A DNA stretch of 64,000 nucleotides from WHSW01 sp033856255 (GCA_033856255.1 JAWVFH010000037.1:1-64000); one strand, 5' to 3'. Shown: positions 39,679-48,840, counted from the stretch's first letter. Notes: generated by a model not told the origin, from the sequence alone. A program made the numbers and translations.

Positions 39679-41703
39679 TCAGGCTGCAACGAGCTCGAGG
39701 TCCGCTGGACGAGCCGCGAGCTCGGGCACCGAGATCACGTCGCTGAACGCCTCGACCACTTCGGGGTCGAACTGGGTTCCGGCGCAGCGGCGCAACTCGG
39801 CCAGCGCCTCACTCGCAGTCAGCGGCCGCCGGTAAGGGCGGAGCTGGGTCATCGCGTCGTACGCGTCGCAGACGAAGACGATCCGCGCGGCGAGAGGGAT
39901 CTGCCCGCCGGCGAGCCCGTCCGGGTATCCGGCCCCGTCGAAGCGCTCGTGAGTCGCGCGGATGATCGCGCCGGCGGGCGCGAGCGCGGGCGCGCTGCCG
40001 ACGATCTTCTCTCCGAACACCGTGTGCAGGCGCATGAACTCCCATTCGTCCTCATCGAGGTGCTCCGGCTTACGCAGGATCGCGTGCGGAATCGCGAGCT
40101 TGCCGATGTCGTGCAGTGCGGCCGCCGTGCGCAGCAGGTTGAGCTCGCCCGCGTTGATGCCGAGCCGGCGGCCGACGGATACGGCCAGGGTCGCGACGTC
40201 CGCGACATGTCGGCCGAGGTCCGGATCGTGCGCCTCGAGCGCGGCGATGAGGACGTCGACGCTCTGCCGCCCCGCCGACTCCCGCCGACCGTCCTTGGCG
40301 GCGTACATGCGTCGGTCGGCGAGTCGCAGAACGTCGGTCGCGTCAGACGCCTCGGCGGGACAGGATGCCGACCCGAACGACGCCGTGACTACGAACCGCT
40401 CGCCGCTCTCGACGACCGCCGCGGCGACCGCCCCCACCTCGCCCTCGTCCCCGCCATGGCCAAGCAAGCAGAACTCGTCCCCGCCGAGGCGGTAGGCCTG
40501 CGTGGAGGCGGCGGAGGCGCGTTCGAGCGAGCACGCGATCCGCCGCAGCAAGCCGTCCCCGGCGGCGTGACCATAGGTGTCGTTGTAGTGCTTGAACCCG
40601 TTGAGGTCGAGCAGCGCCAGGTAGGACGGCTCGCCCGCGGCGATCCTCGCACCCAGGTCGCCGATCAGCGAGCGCCGGTTCGCCAGGCCGGTGAGCGCGT
40701 CGGTGCGTGCCTCGACCTCGCTCGTTCGCAGCAAGCGCTCGATCTGAACACGGTCGATCGCCGTCCGCGCGAGCACCAGACCGAGCGTCGCCGCGGCGAG
40801 CACCATTGTCACCGGGTGGGTCCCGTCGATCGACGCCTCGATCAGCACCGCGGTGGCGATCGTGCCGCCGACGAGGGGGATCGCCACCCGGCGACGCCTG
40901 GTCAGCGAAGCCTCGACGACGCGCGCCGGGGGCAGCGCCGTCGCCGCGGCTATGGCGACCGCCGCGGCCAGGAACGAGATCTCGATCACGCCGCCGAAGA
41001 CATAGGTCCCCCGGGCGCCCTGCACCAGGAAGCCGCCGTCGCCGAGGGCGAAGAGGACGAACCCGATCGTCAGGGCGAGCAGCTCGCCGCGCAGCCGCTG
41101 GGCGCCGATCCCGATGAAGACGATCATCGTCGCGATCAGGGCGAAGTCGCAGATCGGGTAGCTGAGGTTGGTGAGCAGGGCCGCGAGCGGGTATCCCTGC
41201 GCGCCGTCGAGCACTTGGGTGATCACGACCGCGACGTAGAGCGTTGCCAGCGCGGCGACGCCGATCGCGATGTCCAGCGTGGTGCCGAGGTCGAGCCTCT
41301 GCCGGCGGGAGCGGCCGAGCAGGATGAAACCCGCGATGTAGAGCACATAGTCGGTGAGCCAGAACGCGTCCGCGGCGGACGGGTAAGGCGGCGACTTGTC
41401 GGATGCGTAGAAGAAGGTGTAGATCAGGTTGGCCGTCACCCAGCAGAGCTGAGCCAGGCCGAAGGAGATCCAGGCGGCGCGCTCCTCGCGCACCCGCGCC
41501 GCGCGAAGGAAGCAGGCGATCCCGGCGAGCAGGATCACCCCGTTGTAGAGCCATAGTCCGAACAGCAGGTCCTCGCCGTTGGCGACGGGGTCGATGAGCC
41601 CGTGCGCGGCGAAGATCACGGTGCCGAGCAGGCAGGCGGCGACGAGCAACCACGACCACCGTACCGTGGACGATCCGGTTCGCTCCGTACTTACGTCCGC
41701 CAT
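39679..41703 (-). CDS. Membrane GGDEF and HD-GYP bifunctional c-di-GMP protein
   Basis: The 674-aa protein has about ten membrane segments (residues 15-315), a GGDEF domain (about 330-475) and an HD-GYP domain (about 480-660). GGDEF is intact at 407-411, so it may make c-di-GMP; the RxxD inhibitory site expected just before it is absent. The HD-GYP part has H531-D532 (HDIGKLAIPH) and HERFDGAGYPDG at 585-596, as needed for c-di-GMP hydrolysis. The membrane part shares YPSxxD and LSYPxxD motifs with the EAL protein at 1658-4207. It is monocistronic, 66 bp after recO. Confidence 0.93.
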   Translation of the reverse strand: MADVSTERTGSSTVRWSWLLVAACLLGTVIFAAHGLIDPVANGEDLLFGLWLYNGVILLAGIACFLRAARVREERAAWISFGLAQLCWVTANLIYTFFYASDKSPPYPSAADAFWLTDYVLYIAGFILLGRSRRQRLDLGTTLDIAIGVAALATLYVAVVITQVLDGAQGYPLAALLTNLSYPICDFALIATMIVFIGIGAQRLRGELLALTIGFVLFALGDGGFLVQGARGTYVFGGVIEISFLAAAVAIAAATALPPARVVEASLTRRRRVAIPLVGGTIATAVLIEASIDGTHPVTMVLAAATLGLVLARTAIDRVQIERLLRTSEVEARTDALTGLANRRSLIGDLGARIAAGEPSYLALLDLNGFKHYNDTYGHAAGDGLLRRIACSLERASAASTQAYRLGGDEFCLLGHGGDEGEVGAVAAAVVESGERFVVTASFGSASCPAEASDATDVLRLADRRMYAAKDGRRESAGRQSVDVLIAALEAHDPDLGRHVADVATLAVSVGRRLGINAGELNLLRTAAALHDIGKLAIPHAILRKPEHLDEDEWEFMRLHTVFGEKIVGSAPALAPAGAIIRATHERFDGAGYPDGLAGGQIPLAARIVFVCDAYDAMTQLRPYRRPLTASEALAELRRCAGTQFDPEVVEAFSDVISVPELAARPADLELVAA

Positions 41704-41769
41704 GCCCGTCCATCGGCGCGTGGCGCCGGCCCGGGCTCCGTACCGGCCACCGAGTCGAGCGGGTGGCGA

Positions 41770-42513
41770 CTACGCGGCCGCGCGCAGCTGCACGTGCGCG
41801 TGATGCTCGAGCGTCTCGGTGATCGCGCGCTCGGCCTGGCGCAGCGCCCGGTCGCCGGCGTCCGGCGTCTGGGCGAGCGGCCGGCCCAGCGCCTCGACCA
41901 TGAACCCCTGCGCCTCGCCGGAGAACGGGAAGCCGCCGCGCTCGCAGGCCGCGCAGACGACGCCGCCCGCCGCGCCGGAGAAGCCGACCAGCTCGTCCGC
42001 TTCGCCGCAGCGCGCGCAGGAGGCCAGCTCGGGCGAGAAGCCCGTGGCGAGCGCCAGCTTGAGCCGGAAGGCGAGCGCGGTCGAAAGACCGGCGGCGCCG
42101 TCGGCGCACCGGTCGCCGGCCAGCGACTCCGACCCGTCGAGGATCGTCAGGTAGCGGCAGAGCAGGTTGTAGGCGGCCGGGTTCGCCTCCTCGCTGTCGC
42201 AGAGGCGCAGGACGGCATCGCAGGCGCGCGCCGCCGCCCCCAGCGCCGGGCCGTCGGCGCGCAGGTTCGGGTGGCCGGCGATCGTGTTCGCCGCGGTCAC
42301 CGTCATCAGCTCGCCGCGCCCCTCGTGGAGGATCAGGTCGAGGCGGAAGAACGGCTCCAGGCGCCCGCCGAAGCGCGAGCGCGGCTTGCGCACGCCCTTC
42401 GCGATCGCCCCGATCCGGCCCCGCGAGGCGCTGTAGAGGTGCAGGATCCGGTCGGCCTCGCCGTAGCGGATGCTGCGCAGGACAATCGCCTCCGTCTTCA
42501 CCTTCCCCGGCAT
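41770..42513 (-). CDS. recO: DNA repair protein RecO
   Basis: RecO binds single-stranded DNA and SSB and loads RecA with RecR in gap repair. The 247-aa protein has the N-terminal OB-fold (EAIVLRSIRYGEADRILHLYS ends), a helical body and a zinc site with CARCG and CAAC near residues 165-190. Length agrees with the family (about 240). It is downstream of the cupin, P1 peptidase and mutM genes on the same strand. Confidence 0.93.
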   Translation of the reverse strand: MPGKVKTEAIVLRSIRYGEADRILHLYSASRGRIGAIAKGVRKPRSRFGGRLEPFFRLDLILHEGRGELMTVTAANTIAGHPNLRADGPALGAAARACDAVLRLCDSEEANPAAYNLLCRYLTILDGSESLAGDRCADGAAGLSTALAFRLKLALATGFSPELASCARCGEADELVGFSGAAGGVVCAACERGGFPFSGEAQGFMVEALGRPLAQTPDAGDRALRQAERAITETLEHHAHVQLRAAA

Positions 42514-42561
42514 CAGGCGGAGCTTGCCCGACTAGCCGGACGGCAATCGCCGGCGCCGGAG

Positions 42562-42915
42562 CTAGGAGGCGTACGTATCGGCCCCCAGGAAGTGCAGGGA
42601 GACGTAGGGCTCGTCGCCAACGACCCAGCTGTCGTGGTCGGGCGGGACCGCGAACACATCACCGGGCCCCATCACGCCCTCGTAGTCCGGGCCGGCGACC
42701 GCGGCACTCCCGGAAATCACGATCCCGAGGTGCTCCACCTTGCAGCGATCGTCCGGTGACTCGCCGACGTGCTCACTCCATCGCCAGCCCGGCTCGTAGG
42801 TCGCCCGGCCAAGGGTCATGCCGCCGACCTGGATCAACTCGAAACGCCCGTACGGGAACTCCCGCACCTCGTCGGGCTCCTCGAAGCGCCGCAGCAGGAA
42901 CTCGTCGATCGCCAT
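42562..42915 (-). CDS. Cupin-domain protein
   Basis: The 117-aa protein is a single small cupin: GWRWSEHV and HLGIVISGSAAVAG form the first motif with its possible metal ligands, and DVFAVPPDHDSWVVGDEP the second. Function is unknown; similar small cupins bind metals or act as isomerases or regulators. It is 9 bp behind the P1 peptidase gene on the same strand and 48 bp before recO, so it likely belongs to the mutM operon. Confidence 0.83.
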   Translation of the reverse strand: MAIDEFLLRRFEEPDEVREFPYGRFELIQVGGMTLGRATYEPGWRWSEHVGESPDDRCKVEHLGIVISGSAAVAGPDYEGVMGPGDVFAVPPDHDSWVVGDEPYVSLHFLGADTYAS

Positions 42916-42924
42916 GTCCGCAGC

Positions 42925-43860
42925 CTAGGACCCCGCCGCGTCGCGAATCGCCGCCGCGGTCACCGTCGCGGCCAGCGTCCCGACCGCCAGGCCGACGAAG
43001 CGGTCGGCGGCGACCGGCATCCCGGACGCGATGCAGAACGCGACGTCGCCGTCGACGTCGGAGAACACCGGGTCGATCGCGCGGGCGACGCCGGCGCTCG
43101 CCATCCGCGCCACGCGCGAGCAGGCGGGCTTGTCGAGCGGCGCGTCGGTCATCACGCAGACCAGCGTCGTGTTGCGCTCTTCGAGCTTCGTCCAGTCGGG
43201 CAGCTCCGTCATCGCGGCGATCGCGGCGGCCGTCGACGCGGGTCGATCGGCCCCCGGCCGGATCCCGGCCAGCACGGCACCGTCGGCGCCGATCACGTCG
43301 CCGAACGCGTTGACGACCGCGATCGCGGCGACCCGGTGGCCGAGCCCGGTCGTCGCTGCGGCGTAGCCGAGCCCCGTCGGGGTGGCGCTCTCGCGGCCGG
43401 CGATCTTGCCGACCGCGGCCCCGGTGCCGCCGCCGACCCGGCCGCGCTCGGGCACGCCCTCGGCGGCCGCCTTACAGGCCGCGTAGCCCGCCGCGGCGTC
43501 GGGGCGGGCGCGCGGGTCGCCGGTCGCGAGGTCGTAGATCACCGCCGCGGGCACGATCGGCACGAGGCCGCCCGGGGTCGCGTAGCCGCGCCCGTTCTCC
43601 TCACACCAGCGCATCACCCCGTCGGCGGCGCCGAGGCCGAAGGCGCTGCCTCCCGTGAGACAGACGGCGGTCACCTCGGCCGTGCCGGCGAGCGGGCCGA
43701 TCACGTCGGTCTCGCGGGTCCCGGGGCCGCCACCGCGGACGTCGACGCCGCCCCTGGCGCCGGGTGGGGCGATCACCGCCGTGCACCCGGTCACCCCGGC
43801 GGCGTCCGTCCAATGTCCGATCAGGAAGCCCTCGGGAGGGGCGAGCAGATGGGGGCTCAT
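42925..43860 (-). CDS. P1-family peptidase (DmpA/BapA-like, S58)
   Basis: The 311-aa protein matches the S58 aminopeptidase family, which self-cleaves before a nucleophile. The cleavage site is expected in EERNTTLVCVMTD, between N230 and T231. GLGAADGVMRWCEENGRG and GGGTGAAVGK are further family segments. Substrates of relatives are D-Ala-amides or beta-peptides. The first base pair of the gene overlaps the end of mutM (ATGA), and a cupin gene follows after 9 bp. Confidence 0.88.
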   Translation of the reverse strand: MSPHLLAPPEGFLIGHWTDAAGVTGCTAVIAPPGARGGVDVRGGGPGTRETDVIGPLAGTAEVTAVCLTGGSAFGLGAADGVMRWCEENGRGYATPGGLVPIVPAAVIYDLATGDPRARPDAAAGYAACKAAAEGVPERGRVGGGTGAAVGKIAGRESATPTGLGYAAATTGLGHRVAAIAVVNAFGDVIGADGAVLAGIRPGADRPASTAAAIAAMTELPDWTKLEERNTTLVCVMTDAPLDKPACSRVARMASAGVARAIDPVFSDVDGDVAFCIASGMPVAADRFVGLAVGTLAATVTAAAIRDAAGS

Positions 43861-44783
43861 CCGCTGCGCCCGGGGCGCCGCCGCGGCCTCGCCCGCAGCC
43901 GCTTCTGACAGCCAGGGCAGAAGTAGGTTGAACGGCCGGAGACCACGACCCGGCGCACGACCTCACCGCAGCGTAGGCACGGCTCGCCCTCCCGCGTGTG
44001 GACGAGGAACTCGTTCTGCATCGAGCCGCGCTCGCCGCGGGCGTCGCGATAGTCGTCGATCGACGAGCCCCCGTGGGCGAGCCCGGCCTCGAGCGCGTCG
44101 ACGATGCCCTCGCGCAGGTCCTCGGCGTGCTCGAGCCGCATCGATCCCGCGGGCGAGAGCGGGTGGAGCGCGGCCCTGAAGAGCGCTTCGTCGGCGTAGA
44201 TGTTGCCGATCCCGGCCACGCCCGACTGGTCGAGGAGGAACGACTTCAGCGGCGCTCGGCGGCCGGCGGCCAGGTCGAGCAGGACCTGCGGCGTGAGATC
44301 GCCGCCGAGCGGCTCGACCCCGAGGCGCGAGGCGAAGTAGCCGTCGAGCTCGTCGCCAGCGAGCACCGCGGCGTGCCCAAAACGCCGAGCGTCCGTGAAC
44401 CAGAGCTCCGAGTCGTCGTCGAGCAGCAGCCGCGCCCGCAGATGGCGGGCGTCGGGCGGCGACTCGTAGAGCCGGGGGCCGCCGAGGCGATCGGTCGACA
44501 TCAGGTCGGCGACGGCTTCGGATCCGGGCGGGCGGATCAGCAGGTTCCCGGTCATCCGCAGGTGCATGATCAGAGCGGTGTCGTTGTCGAGCTCGACCAC
44601 CAGGTACTTGCCGCGCCTGCCGACGGATTCGATCTCGCGCCCGGTCAGCGCCTCCTCGACCCGGGCCGGAAGCTCCGGGCGGGTCCAGCGCTCGTCCAGC
44701 ACCTCCGTGGCGGCGATCGTTCGCCCGATGACCTCGGGCTCGAGCTGGCGCCGGACCGTCTCGACCTCGGGGAGCTCGGGCAT
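43857..44783 (-). CDS. mutM: Formamidopyrimidine-DNA glycosylase MutM (Fpg)
   Basis: MutM excises 8-oxoguanine and FaPy lesions. The 308-aa protein has the catalytic N-terminus MPELPEVET (Pro2, Glu3), the conserved lysine in GRRGKYLV, a helix-two-turn-helix with GIGNIYADE and the C-terminal zinc finger with CLRCG and CPGCQ. The C-terminal Arg-rich tail is slightly longer than usual. It is the first gene of a leftward operon with the P1 peptidase and cupin genes, and is divergent from a GNAT gene with a 30-bp gap. Confidence 0.95.
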   Translation of the reverse strand: MPELPEVETVRRQLEPEVIGRTIAATEVLDERWTRPELPARVEEALTGREIESVGRRGKYLVVELDNDTALIMHLRMTGNLLIRPPGSEAVADLMSTDRLGGPRLYESPPDARHLRARLLLDDDSELWFTDARRFGHAAVLAGDELDGYFASRLGVEPLGGDLTPQVLLDLAAGRRAPLKSFLLDQSGVAGIGNIYADEALFRAALHPLSPAGSMRLEHAEDLREGIVDALEAGLAHGGSSIDDYRDARGERGSMQNEFLVHTREGEPCLRCGEVVRRVVVSGRSTYFCPGCQKRLRARPRRRPGRSG

Positions 44784-44812
44784 CGATCAATGATCGCTGG
44801 TATCACGCAGAG

Positions 44813-45316
44813 ATGCAGATCGTCGACGTGAAGCCCGAGCACCTGGAGGCGATCGCGCGCATCTATGCCGCGGAGGTGGTCAGCTCGCCGGCCACCTTCG
44901 ATCTCGAGCCGCCCGGGCCCGAGTACTGGGAAGCCGCGCTTCGCGATTGCGATCTGGAGGCCGGGCGCTTGCTGCTCATTGCGCTCGACGACTCCGGCGA
45001 GGTGCTCGGCTACGCGAAGAGCGGGCCCTTTCGCGACCGGGCCGCCTACGAGATCACCTGCGAGACCTCGGCCTACGTCGCCGAGTCCGCCCGCGGGCGC
45101 GGCGTCGGCACCGCGGTTTACCGCCGCCTGCTCGAGCTGCTCGAGGAGAGCCCGCTCCGGCTCGCGGTCGCGGGCGTCGCCGAGCCCAACCCCGCGAGCA
45201 CCGCGCTGCACGAGTCGCTCGGCTTCGAGCGGGTCGGCACGTTCGAGGGCGTGGGGTTCAAGTTCGGCCGCCCCTGGAGCGTAACCTGGTTCCAGCGGTC
45301 GCTCGTCCGGGTGTAG
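44813..45316 (+). CDS. GNAT-family N-acetyltransferase (Pat/Bar-like)
   Basis: The 167-aa protein fits the phosphinothricin-acetyltransferase-like GNAT group: an N-terminal segment IARIYAAEVVSSPATFDLEPP, the acetyl-CoA pyrophosphate loop RGRGVGTAVYRRL and NPASTALHESLGFERVGTFEGVGFKFGRP at the end. It acetylates an amine substrate with acetyl-CoA; the natural one may be methionine derivatives, but this is uncertain. It is divergent from mutM. Confidence 0.88.
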   Translation: MQIVDVKPEHLEAIARIYAAEVVSSPATFDLEPPGPEYWEAALRDCDLEAGRLLLIALDDSGEVLGYAKSGPFRDRAAYEITCETSAYVAESARGRGVGTAVYRRLLELLEESPLRLAVAGVAEPNPASTALHESLGFERVGTFEGVGFKFGRPWSVTWFQRSLVRV

Positions 45317-45352
45317 TTCAATTGCACGATCGGATCCGAAGGATCCCACGGT

Positions 45353-46009
45353 ATGGCGCTTCCAGTCGGTGAACACATGCCCCGCAGCCTCGGCGCCGCG
45401 CTCGAGAGCGCGCTCGCCGCGCGATCCCAAGCTGAGAAGCTGATGGCGATCTTTGAGCGCAGCCACCTGCCGATGACCATGCACGATGGCGGGCGACAGC
45501 ACGTGGAGGCGAACCGGCCTGCCCGGTTGATGGCTCGGTCGAGCCTCGCCGAGCTGCGTTGCTTGAGGATCGACGACTTCATGCCGCCGGACCAGCTTCC
45601 GATCATCGATGCGATCTGGGCGCGGATGCTGGACCACGGGGTGGCGATCGGTCCTGGGCCCTCGCTACCCGGGCCAAACGGCGTCCCGCTGGAGATTGTC
45701 GTCTGGGGCATGGCCAACGCCCTCCCCGGACTGCACCTGTTTGCGTGCGCTCCGGCCGATTGGTCGGAGGACGAGATCGGAGCCCCGGAAGCCGTCGTCA
45801 GCGGGCGGCCGGTCTCGCCGCTGACGCCGCGCGAGCTGGAGGTGTTGCAACTCGCCGCCGAGGGCCTCTCCGGGCCGAGCGCCGCCGAACGCCTCGGGCT
45901 GAGTCCCGCGACCGTGAAGACGCACCTCAGCAACATCTACGCGAAGCTCGGTGTCTCAGGTCGCGCGGCAGCGGTCGCCAGCGGCATGCGGCTTGGGCTC
46001 ATCGAGTAG
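45353..46009 (+). CDS. LuxR-type regulator with a PAS-like sensor
   Basis: The 218-aa protein has a short PAS-like N-terminal domain (about residues 25-140, FERSHLPMTMHDGGRQHVEANRPARL ends) and a LuxR helix-turn-helix (about 155-218, LTPRELEVLQLAAEGLSGPSAAERLGLS). It shares the LxxRQ/ELEVLQLAA...GLIE ending with the two larger regulators in the tRNA island. It is the last chromosomal gene before the xerD-integrated element and ends 47 bp before the left att core. Confidence 0.88.
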   Translation: MALPVGEHMPRSLGAALESALAARSQAEKLMAIFERSHLPMTMHDGGRQHVEANRPARLMARSSLAELRCLRIDDFMPPDQLPIIDAIWARMLDHGVAIGPGPSLPGPNGVPLEIVVWGMANALPGLHLFACAPADWSEDEIGAPEAVVSGRPVSPLTPRELEVLQLAAEGLSGPSAAERLGLSPATVKTHLSNIYAKLGVSGRAAAVASGMRLGLIE

Positions 46010-46055
46010 CGCGTCGCCGGAACCAGCGACCTCCCGAAGCCGCTTACGGATGCGC

Positions 46056-46099
46056 CTCGGTCGCCCGCGGGTGGGCCTTGAAGTAGACCTCCTTGATCT
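46056..46099 (-). repeat. attL core: displaced xerD 3' end
   Basis: This 44-bp sequence is identical to 58150-58193 and imperfectly similar for a further 16 bp to the left. Read leftward it codes for KEVYFKAHPRATE and then AHP-stop, the likely original C-terminus of XerD before integration. Confidence 0.88.
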
Positions 46100-46134
46100 A
46101 CGCACCGCCGCTTGCTCAAGCCGACCGCGCTTGT

Positions 46135-47388
46135 CTATGCGATTTGCGAGGGCGTGTTGGGGCGTATCGGGTCGCCTGTTGTGGCCCTCACTGGCCCGCA
46201 ACTGGCCCGCAGCCCGTCCGGCTCGGCCGCTCTGGCGGCTGCCTCGGCCTGCTCGCGCTGAACCTTTAGGTAGATCTCGGCCAGCGCCGCCGCCTCGGCC
46301 TCGGACCCGGGCATCAGGTGGCCGTAGGTGTCAAGGGTGATCGAGATGTTGGCGTGGCCCATGAACGACTGGAGGGCCTTCGCGTTCACCCCGGCGGCGA
46401 TCATCATGGCGGCGTAGCTATGCCGGAACTCGTGCGGAGTGAGTCGCTCGAGGGCAGCGGCCGTCCACGCGTCGTCAGCGTGGCGCTGGAGGCGATTGGC
46501 CGCGAATCGGTCCTGCGGGGTCCGCCCGAAGATCAACTCGGCTCCGCGACGGCCAGAGCGCGCCAGGTCGTCGAGCAAGTGATCGCGCAAGGCGGCAACA
46601 ATCGGAACCCGTCGACGTCCTGAGTCGGTCTTCAGGGCAATCTCGCCCTCGACCCGATCCCAGCCTCGGCGGACCTGGATGACCCCGGTCGCCAGGTCGA
46701 CGTCCTCGACGCGCAGGGCCTGGAGCTCGCCGAGCCGTAGCCCGGCGTAGAACGCGGTCGCCCAAATCGCGCGGTCGACCGCAGGGGCTGCGGCGATCAG
46801 CGCCTCGGCTTCGACTGGAGCCGCGAACCGCTCACGGCGAGCGCCGGTGGCGGGCAACTCCAGGTCCGCGCAGGGATTAGCCCCCAGGTCGCCGCGGACG
46901 ATGGCGCGGCGGAAGATCGCCCGCAGCGGGTGGAGCGTGGTGACGATCGTCGAGGGGGCAAGGCCGTCCGCGAGCAGGCCGTCGACGAAGTCCTGTACGT
47001 CGATCCTCTGAAGGTCGGAGAGGCGGGTGCGGCCGAACCTCGGCAGGACACGGAGCCGCATGGACTTCTCATAGGCCCTGACGGCCGCCGGCTTGTAGAC
47101 CTCCCCGCCTCGCGTGCGGATGGTGCCCTGCTTGGCGCCAGCGTGCCACACGTCCCACGACTGCTGGACCGTGGTCGGCTTGGGCGCCCTCAGGACGCCC
47201 CGATCGAGCGCAGCCTGCGCGTCCGCCCGCCACGACTTCGCCTCAGCCTCCCGGGCGAACGTCTTGCGGATCTTCTTCTCGTCGCGCTTGGAATAGACCC
47301 AGGCGCGGTAGGTCGGGGTGCAGTTGCAGGCGCCACCGTCGAGCGAACGGCAGCGGCGCGAGTGGCGCTTAACGATTCCTGTCGCCAT
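46135..47388 (-). CDS. int: Tyrosine-recombinase integrase
   Basis: The 417-aa enzyme (ATG 47388) has an N-terminal arm-binding part (about residues 1-75), a SAM-like core-binding domain (about 75-175) and a catalytic domain (about 185-365). The catalytic residues R218 (GLRLGEL), K253, H319-x-x-R322 (HEFRHSYAA), H345 (GHANIS) and Y355 (DTYGHL) are present. The start overlaps the stop of the 74-aa gene as TGATG. It lies 35 bp from the left att core. Its C-terminal codons contain two 11-bp candidate arm-type sites. Its target is the 3' end of xerD. Confidence 0.95.
   Translation of the reverse strand: MATGIVKRHSRRCRSLDGGACNCTPTYRAWVYSKRDEKKIRKTFAREAEAKSWRADAQAALDRGVLRAPKPTTVQQSWDVWHAGAKQGTIRTRGGEVYKPAAVRAYEKSMRLRVLPRFGRTRLSDLQRIDVQDFVDGLLADGLAPSTIVTTLHPLRAIFRRAIVRGDLGANPCADLELPATGARRERFAAPVEAEALIAAAPAVDRAIWATAFYAGLRLGELQALRVEDVDLATGVIQVRRGWDRVEGEIALKTDSGRRRVPIVAALRDHLLDDLARSGRRGAELIFGRTPQDRFAANRLQRHADDAWTAAALERLTPHEFRHSYAAMMIAAGVNAKALQSFMGHANISITLDTYGHLMPGSEAEAAALAEIYLKVQREQAEAAARAAEPDGLRASCGPVRATTGDPIRPNTPSQIA
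46190..46211. repeat. Left candidate arm-type integrase sites
   Basis: ACTGGCCCGCA occurs twice in perfect tandem (46190-46200, 46201-46211). The same motif pair is found near the other end of the element at 58089-58111 in the same orientation. The sites lie inside the integrase coding region, about 90 bp from the left core. Confidence 0.6.
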
Positions 47389-47612
47389 CAGCTCGCCTCG
47401 ACTTGCTCGTGCGCATCGACGAGCTTGCCCAGCCACGCAAGCTGGTCCCGAAGCGCGGCGACGGGAAGCGGCTCCTCCTCCTGAACCAGGCGATCAATCT
47501 CGCCTGCGGCGTCGGCCAGCAGCAGTGCGAGCGCATCGCGCTCATTCATGCCACCGAGATTCTTCATGTTGCGTTGTTCCTGAGCCACCGCTTTGGCTAC
47601 CTCAGTGACCAT
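47388..47612 (-). CDS. Small acidic element protein, unknown
   Basis: The 74-aa product is acidic and mainly helical (ALALLLADAAGEIDRLVQEEE and LRDQLAWLGKLVDAHE). It starts with ATG directly after the TAG of the 54-aa gene and its TGA overlaps the integrase ATG by one base, so these three genes are one translational unit. No family is recognised. It could modulate the integrase. Confidence 0.68.
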   Translation of the reverse strand: MVTEVAKAVAQEQRNMKNLGGMNERDALALLLADAAGEIDRLVQEEEPLPVAALRDQLAWLGKLVDAHEQVEAS

Positions 47613-47777
47613 CTAGATCGCCTCCGTCGCGTCGCTGGTCAGGTAGTCACGAGCCCGCTGAGCCAAGGTCAAGAGCCCAGCCTCGGCGTCCTCGCCGGAA
47701 AACGCCTCCGCTGCTTGCATCGCAGCCCAGTTCAGATCCCTCAGGGCCTCACCCTGTTGCGTCGTCAGATAAGCCAT
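47613..47777 (-). CDS. 54-aa element protein, unknown
   Basis: From ATG 47777, preceded by GAGGAGGAG about 5 nt upstream, the frame encodes 54 aa, mostly helical (EALRDLNWAAMQAAEAF, then LLTLAQRARDYL). The strong ribosome binding site and the direct junction to the 74-aa gene support it. A longer frame upstream has wrong-frame composition. It begins the short operon that leads into the integrase. Confidence 0.6.
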   Translation of the reverse strand: MAYLTTQQGEALRDLNWAAMQAAEAFSGEDAEAGLLTLAQRARDYLTSDATEAI

Positions 47778-47967
47778 CCGTGCTCCTCCTCTGTGGAGGG
47801 GCGAGGGGCGAATAGCCTGTCCCGCGCACCGCGGTTGGAAAGCCCGGTGCCACGGGGCGGGTCGTTCGCGCGACGCCGCCCCACTTGTGTGTTTGGGTCG
47901 ACGCGACCCTACTCTCCGCGGCGGCAGAACGCGAGTTAGGGTCACCCTGACCCCACGGGCCTCGCCC

Positions 47968-48840
47968 CTAGAAGGTGTCGGGGCCCAAGCGATCTGCACG
48001 GCGGAGCCGCGTCAACTCCCATGCAAAGAAGCCGAGCAGCGCAAACGCGAGCGGGATGAACGCCACCATGAAGCCGGTTCGAGAGCCGCCCTCTCGAGCG
48101 GACAGGTAGAACAGCGGAGCCACCACCCCCGCGGCAAGCAGCAGAGCGAGAATGCTGAGGAGCCAGTAGAACGACTTTGGGATCAGCCTCGCCCGGAAGC
48201 TGTTGAGGTGCTCGACAATGGGCTTCATTTCCCCGTCCGCCCGGTCCCACAGCTCCGCAGCGACGTCCGCCTGGAGGCCAAGCCACAACTGGAACCCCGC
48301 CTGTGCCTGCGGCCTCTTGGTCCCTTGCGTCCACGGCTCGACGGATCTGATCGTCTCCGGCCGCTCCCCGATTGAGCCATCGAGGCGGAGCTTTTCGGCG
48401 TACACACTGAAGTCCGCCGGCAGCGAATCTCGGACTGATTTCGCTATCTCGATGCCTCGCTCGAGCGCGGGAATGTCGGCCGCCGATAGGCGCTCTTGAA
48501 GCCCCCCGGTTGCGTGCATAGGTCCCTGCGGTGGCGGCGTCAGGGTGGCAGCTAGGACCTCGGCTGGAATCTCGGTAGGCGAGCCGGAGCCGTGCTCCTT
48601 GGCTGTCTCGCGAACCCTGGAGACGATCTCTGTCAACGACCCGGCGACCGTATCGGCCGCGTTCCTCATGGATTCGACCATGCTCGTGTAGTGCTGTGAC
48701 GCGCGATCTCGGACAGGCTGGCGGAGCTGTGCTACTTCGCGGCGCTGCGCCAAAAGCTGTTGGGCAAGAAAGCCGCCCGTCAGACCAACGATTGCGGCCG
48801 TTGACTGCGCCAGCGTCGAGTAGAACCAGTTCGGGTCCAT
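47968..48840 (-). CDS. Membrane protein with long soluble middle, unknown (cargo)
   Basis: The 290-aa protein has one N-terminal hydrophobic segment (about residues 8-30), a long hydrophilic helical middle of some 190 residues and two C-terminal membrane segments (about 225-245 and 255-275). I recognise no family. The topology, one helix at the front and a pair at the end, is seen in some stress and defence membrane proteins, but this is only an analogy. It stands alone between the integrase operon and divergent cargo genes. Confidence 0.75.
   Translation of the reverse strand: MDPNWFYSTLAQSTAAIVGLTGGFLAQQLLAQRREVAQLRQPVRDRASQHYTSMVESMRNAADTVAGSLTEIVSRVRETAKEHGSGSPTEIPAEVLAATLTPPPQGPMHATGGLQERLSAADIPALERGIEIAKSVRDSLPADFSVYAEKLRLDGSIGERPETIRSVEPWTQGTKRPQAQAGFQLWLGLQADVAAELWDRADGEMKPIVEHLNSFRARLIPKSFYWLLSILALLLAAGVVAPLFYLSAREGGSRTGFMVAFIPLAFALLGFFAWELTRLRRADRLGPDTF

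Noticed and set aside
46039..46100. Remnant of a second xerD gene
   Set aside because: Similarity stops at the 44-bp core plus a short imperfect extension; the best explanation is an att site, not a gene remnant.
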